NCBI GenBank assembly: GCA_003349885.1
Contig: QFXC01000007.1
Span: forward strand, 395,125-459,124
Length of the DNA: 64,000 bases
Reading direction: 5' to 3'
Source: an endosymbiont of Galathealinum brachiosum
GTDB taxonomy: Bacteria > Pseudomonadota > Gammaproteobacteria > SZUA-229
Of the stretch, positions 56,577 to 64,000 are shown in pieces. Position numbers and translations under genes: made by a program. The notes beneath the pieces are model-generated. The model had not been told where the DNA came from. It ran no database searches and saw only the letters and a list, made by a program, of their open reading frames with translations. The first letter of the stretch is position 1, and the number at the start of each line of letters is the position of its first letter.

Positions 56577-57722
56577 CTATACAAGTACAACCTGATTTTT
56601 TCCCAGCCCTTTAGCTCTATATAGCGCATTATCCACTCTTTCCAGGCAATCTTCCATATTTAAATCTGCCTTACCTGTTACCTTACCAACACCAATAGAT
56701 AAGGTCACAACTTTTGAAATGCTCGAATTATTATGCTCTATCGATAGCTCTTCTATATTTTTTCTACATTGTTCAGCGACACTTATACCATCCGTTGTAT
56801 CATTCAATATGATTGCAAACTCTTCGCCTCCAAATCTAAAGACAGTATCCATTGGCCTATGAACAGATTTAACTAATGCATCTGCAACTATTTTCAAACA
56901 ACGATCTCCTTGAATATGGCCATATGAATCATTATAATTTTTAAAAAAATCGATATCTAAAATTAAAAGATAGAATGCATCACCATCTCGCTGGGACCTT
57001 CTCCATTGTTTCTTTAATTCATTATCAAAATATCTTCGATTACCAATTCCCGTCAGACCATCTGTATTTGATATATCAAGATATTCAGTCGTTTGTTTTT
57101 CAGAAACTGCCAGTTTAGTTATTTGCCTGGTATAAATCAGAACAAACATAAAAGTAAGAACCATACCAACAGCCAAAAGATCTGACTTTAATTTAGTGTT
57201 CTTTATGTCATCTGATTGTATTTCATCTATGTGTGCAGTTGAAATTTTCACTAACTCAATACCTTGATGACGTATACCAGAGGTGCTCTTGTGAAATAGC
57301 AAAACAAGTTCATTAAAATCATCTGATTTCTTATTCGTCTTTCTACTTACACTCTCGGCAATCAGTTGATTCCCAATACTTAATATCTGGTTAGATTGTG
57401 AAGTAATTTTGTGAACTATTTTAAGTTCATCCGCATTAAGTTCCTTGGTTAATACCTGACTGATTAAGCCGGTAAGGCTATCAACACGACTGAAAAATTT
57501 ATTCCTGTCTATTTCATCATTAAGCAATAAGAACAATAGAAGGTGCCCTTCAGCTCTTTTTGCATAGCTACTTATTTCATTTGAAAGATTAATAAGCTCT
57601 ATATGACGATTTATTTCAACATCATTATGTGTATCTTCGATATTTTGAAACCAGAGAAAAGAAGCAAAAAGAGTTACTAATATTAGCGATAGCGCTACTG
57701 ACAGGCCTTGTTTGGTTAGCAT
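56577..57722 (-). CDS. Periplasmic-sensor diguanylate cyclase (GGDEF)
   Basis: A 381-residue protein with two membrane segments (about 9-27 and 178-197) enclosing a helical periplasmic sensor, and a cytoplasmic GGDEF domain (LDIDFFKNYNDSYGHIQGDR and active motif FRFGGEEFAIIL). Predicted to produce c-di-GMP. Confidence 0.92.
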   Translation of the reverse strand: MLTKQGLSVALSLILVTLFASFLWFQNIEDTHNDVEINRHIELINLSNEISSYAKRAEGHLLLFLLLNDEIDRNKFFSRVDSLTGLISQVLTKELNADELKIVHKITSQSNQILSIGNQLIAESVSRKTNKKSDDFNELVLLFHKSTSGIRHQGIELVKISTAHIDEIQSDDIKNTKLKSDLLAVGMVLTFMFVLIYTRQITKLAVSEKQTTEYLDISNTDGLTGIGNRRYFDNELKKQWRRSQRDGDAFYLLILDIDFFKNYNDSYGHIQGDRCLKIVADALVKSVHRPMDTVFRFGGEEFAIILNDTTDGISVAEQCRKNIEELSIEHNNSSISKVVTLSIGVGKVTGKADLNMEDCLERVDNALYRAKGLGKNQVVLV

Positions 57723-57861
57723 CTAACTTATAAATCCTTAAACATGGCAATTAATAAGTATATTGCTTTATCTAATAGATTTATATCCCTCGAACAGGGT
57801 GTTTTCTGGCTAGCTGGATGATTTATAACATCCGGCGTTCGTGATTGTAATGCATATTTTA

Positions 57862-57902
57862 TTGTCATCCTGAACGTTAGTGAAGGATGACAATATTGTC
57901 AT
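57862..57902. repeat. Short palindrome after guaA
   Basis: TTGTCATCC and GGATGACAA form arms around TGAACGTTAGTGA in a 31-nt core (57864-57894), which could act as terminator for guaA. Confidence 0.5.
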
Positions 57903-59483
57903 TTATTCCCACTCAATCGTGCCGGGAGGTTTACCTGTAATATCATAAACCACACGTGAAATACCATCCACTTCGTTTACGATTCTGCGGCACACCAGAT
58001 CAAGAAACTCATAGGGTAAGTGCGCCCAGCGAGCCGTCATGAAATCAATTGTTTCAACGGCACGTAAAGAAACCACCCACTGATAACGGCGACCATCACC
58101 CGTTACACCTACAGACTTAATCGGTAGAAAAACCGTGAATGCCTGAGACACTCCATGATACAACTCGTGTTTGTATAATTCTTCTATAAAGATGTGGTCA
58201 GCTAAACGTAAGGTATCTGCATATTCTTTTTTAACTTCACCCAGTATACGCACACCTAAACCCGGGCCCGGGAATGGGTGACGGTAAACCATGTCGTATG
58301 GCAAACCTAGTTCAACACCAATTTCACGCACTTCATCTTTAAACAGTTCACGTAAAGGCTCACACAGTTTTAACTTCATGTAATCCGGTAAACCACCTAC
58401 ATTGTGATGTGATTTTATTAAATGCGCTTTTCCAGTTTTAGAACCTGCTGATTCAATTACATCCGGATAAATTGTGCCCTGTGCTAACCATTTTGCATTT
58501 TTTAATTTTGCAGATTCTTCTTCAAAAATATCAACAAATAAATTACCGATAATTTTACGCTTATCTTCAGGGTCTGTTTTGCCTTTTAGTGCAGTCAGGA
58601 ATCGATCTTCTGCATCGACACGAATCACTTTTACACCCATGTGTTCGGCAAACATTTTCATTACCTGATCACCTTCCTGATAACGTAATAAACCATTATC
58701 AACAAATACACAGGTTAAACGATCACCGATTGCCCGGTGTAACAATGCGGCTACTACCGATGAATCTACGCCACCGGATAAACCTAATAAAACTTCATCG
58801 TCACCGACGAGCTCGTTAATTTTTTTAATCGAATCTTCTACAATATTATCTGCTGTCCATAAATTGCCGCAGCCACAAATATCATGGGCAAAACGTTCTA
58901 TAATTCTTTGCCCCTGATTCGTGTGAGTCACTTCAGGGTGAAATTGTACGCCGTAGAATTTTTTCTCTTCATTAGCAATGCCGGCAACCGGTGCAGAATC
59001 AGTTGATGCCATAAGTTTGAAACCATCTGGCATTTTAACGACATGGTCGCCATGGCTCATCCACACATCAAGAATGCCATAACCTTCGTCGGTAACATGA
59101 TCTTCAATATCTTTTAATAAAGCGGTGTGACCACGGGCGCGAACTTTGGCATAACCGTATTCATGATGATCTGCATTTTCAACCATACCACCCAGTTGTG
59201 CGGTCATAGTTTGCATGCCGTAACAGATACCTAAAACAGGAATACCTAATTCAAAAACAATAGCCGGTGCGAGTGGTGACTCGCCTTCGGTTACAGATTC
59301 GGGACCACCTGAAAGAATAATGCCTTTTGGCTTGAATGCTTTAATATCTTTGTCACTAACATCCCATGCATATAACTCACAATAAACACCGGCTTCGCGA
59401 ATTCTGCGGGCGATAAGTTGAGTGTATTGAGAACCGAAGTCGAGAATTAAAATACGATCTGTATGAATGTTTTGTGATGTCAT
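57903..59483 (-). CDS. guaA: GMP synthase
   Basis: GuaA converts XMP to GMP using glutamine and ATP. The 526-residue protein has a class I glutamine amidotransferase domain (GICYGMQT with catalytic Cys, about residue 87) and an ATP pyrophosphatase domain ([19 protein letters not shown]). Length is normal. It is downstream of guaB, separated by a repeat. Confidence 0.98.
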   Translation of the reverse strand: MTSQNIHTDRILILDFGSQYTQLIARRIREAGVYCELYAWDVSDKDIKAFKPKGIILSGGPESVTEGESPLAPAIVFELGIPVLGICYGMQTMTAQLGGMVENADHHEYGYAKVRARGHTALLKDIEDHVTDEGYGILDVWMSHGDHVVKMPDGFKLMASTDSAPVAGIANEEKKFYGVQFHPEVTHTNQGQRIIERFAHDICGCGNLWTADNIVEDSIKKINELVGDDEVLLGLSGGVDSSVVAALLHRAIGDRLTCVFVDNGLLRYQEGDQVMKMFAEHMGVKVIRVDAEDRFLTALKGKTDPEDKRKIIGNLFVDIFEEESAKLKNAKWLAQGTIYPDVIESAGSKTGKAHLIKSHHNVGGLPDYMKLKLCEPLRELFKDEVREIGVELGLPYDMVYRHPFPGPGLGVRILGEVKKEYADTLRLADHIFIEELYKHELYHGVSQAFTVFLPIKSVGVTGDGRRYQWVVSLRAVETIDFMTARWAHLPYEFLDLVCRRIVNEVDGISRVVYDITGKPPGTIEWE

Positions 59484-59500
59484 GTATTTATCTTAATAGA

Positions 59501-59690
59501 TGTTTGACACGGAGACACAGAGACTCTGAGAAAATAAATTACGCGTCATTCTCGAATGCTTGTGTCGGGAATCCAGTGTCTTTACATTTAACAAAGGTCA
59601 CTGGATTCCCGCTAGAGGCATGCGGGAATGATTAAGCCATATGACTTAAACATTCCCGCGCCTCCGCGCCTCTGCGTCTAGTTTTTAAAT
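59501..59690. repeat. Nested inverted repeats between guaB and guaA
   Basis: TCATTCTCGAATGC... (59546) and ...GCATGCGGGAATGA (59631) form ~33-nt arms of a MITE-like repeat. Around it lies an outer pair (GACACGGAGACACAGAGACT with CTCCGCGCCTCTGCGTC). Both classes are common intergenic repeats. Confidence 0.7.
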
Positions 59691-59691
59691 A

Positions 59692-61170
<1,479 letters not shown>

Positions 61171-61365
61171 TTAATCGGACGATTATATAAGAAAACACTT
61201 AATAATTCATCCCAAATTTACAGATGATTTAGATTACACCTGCCGACAAAATACACTTGTATCCAGTCAACTCTGGGGTACAATCCACCGACTGATTATA
61301 AAATCAGGTAGGGATTTTTGAAAATATGGAAATATAATATAAAAAAAACATTTATGAGGTTATTT

Positions 61366-61689
61366 ATGAACCACGCTAAAATCTTTGCCGGCATAGCGCT
61401 GGCAACTGTACTACTGTCTGGCTGTGCCACTTCTGGCTCTTCAGGCAACTCTGCTGCTGCAACTAAAGAGGGCTATAACGCCGCTTTAGTTAACGCAAAT
61501 AAATCACTTAAAGCTGCTGCACAAGCTAATTACGTATGGCGCGATAGTGGAAAAATGCTTAAAAAAGCTGATAAAGCCGCTAAAAAAGGTGACTTTGAAA
61601 CAGCCACCAAACTGGCTAATCAAGCAAAACGTCAGGGCGATATGGCACTGGCACAATCTAAAGAGCAGGCAGGAGCCGGTCCTCGATAG
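61366..61689 (+). CDS. Small helical lipoprotein
   Basis: A 107-residue lipoprotein. Signal AKIFAGIALATVLLSGC with lipidated Cys at about residue 20 (LSGC), then a Lys/Ala-rich helical mature part (KKADKAAKKGDFETATKLAN). Start ATG 61366 has GAGG upstream; ATG 61318 is an extension. Similar small lipoproteins near guaB/xseA are known in gammaproteobacteria without assigned function. Confidence 0.8.
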   Translation: MNHAKIFAGIALATVLLSGCATSGSSGNSAAATKEGYNAALVNANKSLKAAAQANYVWRDSGKMLKKADKAAKKGDFETATKLANQAKRQGDMALAQSKEQAGAGPR

Positions 61690-61721
61690 ATTAAAAAATA
61701 AGGTCAAACAAGCTAAAAATC

Positions 61722-61754
61722 GAGCCGGGTCTGTAGCTAGCCCGGCTTTTTTTT
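61722..61754 (+). terminator. Terminator after lipoprotein gene
   Basis: GCCGGG and CCCGGC pair around a short loop and are followed by a run of eight T. Confidence 0.9.
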
Positions 61755-61820
61755 GGGCTGATTTTTGTTTGCTTCGTAAGAAACTCCTCACCAGCGGACA
61801 TCTCATCTCTTTTAACAATC

Positions 61821-61944
61821 AAGTCGTTAGTCATAAGTCGTAAGTCCACAGCGGCACACCTGCGGAGCTCAATATTTTTGTGCTTGTGCTTGTGCTTGTG
61901 TTTTTGATTTTGACTTACGACTTACGACTTACGACTAATGACTT
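61821..61944. repeat. Heptamer-built inverted repeat
   Basis: AAGTCGTTAGTCATAAGTCG at 61821 and repeats of GACTTAC (61912-61944) form an imperfect inverted repeat about 25-30 nt per arm, spaced by ~65 nt containing a TGTGCT tandem (three copies). It sits between the terminator and xseA. Confidence 0.65.
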
Positions 61945-61998
61945 ATACCTAAAGACTTCTACCTTGGCTTATCCCCCAATACAGCTTAAGATCCCCCC

Positions 61999-63336
61999 AT
62001 GCCAAATACCGAGAACAAAGAAAAAACGATTTATAGCGTTTCAGAACTAAACCGCACTATACGCGGCTTACTGGAAAGCCAGTTTCCCCTACTGTGGATT
62101 GAGGGTGAAATTTCTAATCTGGCACAACCGGCTTCCGGGCATATTTATTTCACACTGAAAGACTCTAAAGCTCAGGTGCGTTGCGCTATGTTTAAAGGGC
62201 GCAAACAGCTGGTTAAATTCAAACCCGCCAATGGCCAGCAGATTTTAATTCGCGCAAAAGTCGGTTTATATGAAGCACGGGGTGAGTTTCAACTTGTTGC
62301 AGAACATATGGAAGAAGCAGGTGACGGCGCCCTGCGAAGAGAATTTGAAGAACTTAAAACCAGACTGGCTACTGAAGGCCTGTTTGATGAAGCACTAAAA
62401 CAACCGCTTCCTGAATTACCAAAATGCATTGCAGTTATTACCTCAGGCACCGGCGCGGCTATTCGAGATGTATTAAGCGTACTCAAACGGCGTTTCCCAT
62501 CTATTCCAGTGCAGATTTATCCTGTTGCGGTACAGGGTGAAAAGGCAGCACCTGAAATAGCAAAAGCCCTTTATCGAGCATCTAAAAGTAAAAGCTGCGA
62601 TGTTATTTTACTTGTCAGGGGCGGTGGCTCACTTGAAGATTTATGGGCCTTTAATGAAGAGCAGGTTGCACGGGCCATCGTGCTTTGTGATGTTCCGGTT
62701 ATTAGCGGTGTTGGCCATGAAGTTGATGTCACCATTGCAGATTTTACTGCAGACTTTAGAGCAGCAACACCATCCGCGGCAGCTGAACTGGTTAGCCCGA
62801 ACCAGCAAACCTATCTACACAAATTTCAATCATTTCAACGCCAGTTAATGCGCCAGATACAGGGTGATTTGAACCGACTAAATGAACAGTCACAATGGTT
62901 ACAAAACCGCCTGAAAATGCAACACCCCAGCAGTCAGTTAATGCAGCAAAGCCAGCAACTCGATGGCTTAATTGATAATTTGCGGGATGCTTTTCAAGCT
63001 ATCGTTAGCGAGAAAAAGCACGATTTAAAATACACTGTACAAAGCCTGATCAATAACCGCCCCGACCAGTTTATTGATTATCAGAAAATTCAACTTGAAG
63101 ATTTATCCAGTCGGCTAGTTTTTTCGTCTCAGCTAAATATTGAGAACAAACAGCAACAACTGGCAAATTTGTCACGCACCATGCAGGCCGTTAGCCCACT
63201 TAACACTTTATCTCGAGGTTATAGCATTACCCGTGATACCAATGGTGAAACAGTTACTAATGCAAGACAGCTGCGTAAAGGTGACATCATTAGTAGTGAA
63301 TTTGGCAAAGGGAAAGTAACAAGCCGTGTAGAATGA
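61999..63336 (+). CDS. xseA: Exodeoxyribonuclease VII large subunit
   Basis: XseA is the catalytic subunit of ExoVII, which degrades single-stranded DNA. The 445-residue protein has an N-terminal OB-fold (about 12-105: FPLLWIEGEISNLAQPASGH), a catalytic middle domain (LVRGGGSLEDLWAFNEEQVA; PVISGVGHEVDVTIADF) and a long C-terminal coiled coil. Length is normal; xseB is not in this window. Confidence 0.97.
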   Translation: MPNTENKEKTIYSVSELNRTIRGLLESQFPLLWIEGEISNLAQPASGHIYFTLKDSKAQVRCAMFKGRKQLVKFKPANGQQILIRAKVGLYEARGEFQLVAEHMEEAGDGALRREFEELKTRLATEGLFDEALKQPLPELPKCIAVITSGTGAAIRDVLSVLKRRFPSIPVQIYPVAVQGEKAAPEIAKALYRASKSKSCDVILLVRGGGSLEDLWAFNEEQVARAIVLCDVPVISGVGHEVDVTIADFTADFRAATPSAAAELVSPNQQTYLHKFQSFQRQLMRQIQGDLNRLNEQSQWLQNRLKMQHPSSQLMQQSQQLDGLIDNLRDAFQAIVSEKKHDLKYTVQSLINNRPDQFIDYQKIQLEDLSSRLVFSSQLNIENKQQQLANLSRTMQAVSPLNTLSRGYSITRDTNGETVTNARQLRKGDIISSEFGKGKVTSRVE

Positions 63337-63534
63337 AAAATATAAGCTATACTTTTCAATTAGTTACAAACAATCATCAGACAAAAAACAACAAACACAA
63401 TATTAAAACTCGCAAAATCCAACAAATACGGGTAAATTATCGGGTTTGATTGATCCGGATCCTAGAAATCTGGACTATTTAATAGAATAATGTGTGATTT
63501 AAACGCACCAGAACAAAATAATCGGAGATTTTCG

Positions 63535-63966
63535 ATGCCAGCAAACTCGGCACCTATACACGGCTTCAAACCCTATAAAGCAAAAAAGGGTGAAGAATAC
63601 ATGAATGAAAAACAGCTTGAGCATTTTCGCGATATTTTAAATGCGTGGAAAGAAGAGCTGATGCATGAAGTTGATCGCACAGTAGATCACATGAAAGACG
63701 ATGCAGCCAATTTTCCAGACCCTGCTGACCGCGCTTCTCAGGAAGAAGAATTCAGCATTGAATTACGTACCCGTGATCGCGAACGTAAGTTAATTAAGAA
63801 AATTGACGAATCATTAAACGAAGCTGATACCGGTGAATATGGTTATTGTGAAACCTGTGGTGTTGAAATTGGTATACGTCGATTAGAAGCTCGCCCGACA
63901 GCAACACAATGCATCGACTGTAAGAGTCTTGATGAAATAAAAGAAAAACAGAATAAAGGCAAGTAG
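63535..63966 (+). CDS. dksA: RNA polymerase-binding protein DksA
   Basis: DksA acts with ppGpp on RNA polymerase. The 143-residue protein has the coiled-coil region with the tip motif FPDPADRAS (Asp residues and Ala), and a four-Cys zinc finger (CETCG...CIDCKS). Start ATG 63535 has CGGAGA upstream; a frame open to 63490 adds 15 residues. The coiled-coil core is nearly identical to E. coli DksA. Confidence 0.96.
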   Translation: MPANSAPIHGFKPYKAKKGEEYMNEKQLEHFRDILNAWKEELMHEVDRTVDHMKDDAANFPDPADRASQEEEFSIELRTRDRERKLIKKIDESLNEADTGEYGYCETCGVEIGIRRLEARPTATQCIDCKSLDEIKEKQNKGK

Positions 63967-63979
63967 CCCCATTCTGAAA

Positions 63980-64000
63980 AAGCCGGGTTTTACCCGGCTT
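63980..64000 (+). terminator. Terminator after dksA (cut by window end)
   Basis: AAGCCGGGT and ACCCGGCTT pair with a TTT loop. The U-tract lies beyond the window. Confidence 0.8.

Overview
The window comes from a low-GC (roughly 40%) flagellated gammaproteobacterium, probably a sulfur oxidiser. Support for this is the gammaproteobacterial housekeeping order rpoE-rseABC-mucD-grx-lepA-lepB-DUF4845-rnc-era-recO, RsgA/Orn/DksA/GuaBA of gammaproteobacterial type, a flavocytochrome c sulfide dehydrogenase pair (fccAB), DsrE-like exported proteins and a VPLPA-CTERM protein. No rRNA, tRNA, CRISPR array, prophage or transposase gene was found.

Layout. 1-0.5 kb: exported DsrE-like protein. 0.5-11.2 kb: flagellar rod/hook operon flgBCDEFGH (minus, with a sigma54-type promoter before flgB), cheR and cheV (minus), then on the plus strand a soluble CZB chemoreceptor overlapping flgA, and flgM-flgN behind a near-consensus sigma28 promoter. 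11.4-21.5 kb: a long minus-strand run from the sigmaE envelope-stress genes through lepA/lepB to rnc, era and recO. 21.7-28.8 kb (mostly plus): nadB, a rhodanese, a VPLPA-CTERM protein, orn (minus), an M48 protease, a small cytochrome c and rsgA. 29-35.9 kb: a Crp/Fnr regulator, small membrane proteins, a GST, a U32 protein, a 47-residue lipoprotein and a broken DsrE-like gene. 36.3-40.7 kb: nitrate transporter nrtABD and its NasT antiterminator, with sigma54/NtrC sites and a terminator-containing leader. 41-42 kb: a HigBA-type toxin-antitoxin locus with a split toxin frame. 42.2-46 kb: a higher-GC accessory group (YdcZ, tautomerase, FrnE-like, SnoaL-like, SDR, LysR). 46-53.5 kb: gene remnant, fccAB, an SdsA1-type alkylsulfatase and a TonB-dependent receptor. 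53.6-57.7 kb: a second Crp/Fnr paralogue and two GGDEF proteins flanking tadA. 57.9-64 kb: guaA, guaB, a lipoprotein, xseA and dksA.

How the genes work together. Flagellar genes follow the sigma54 then sigma28 hierarchy. The sigmaE block couples envelope-stress sensing to periplasmic proteolysis, signal peptide processing and ribosome/RNA maintenance. The nitrate block looks nitrogen-regulated by NtrC and attenuated through NasT. Sulfur metabolism appears as fccAB, DsrE-like proteins, a rhodanese and an alkylsulfatase.

The least explained signals are: a ~138-bp intergenic element present twice, with an Fnr-like box correctly spaced from a -10 hexamer and no conserved ORF; a family of short REP-like palindromes; the split toxin frame with an intact operator; and the doubly damaged DsrE-like gene. 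No clear new multi-gene system was found. All statements rest on reading the sequence and on family knowledge; no search was run.
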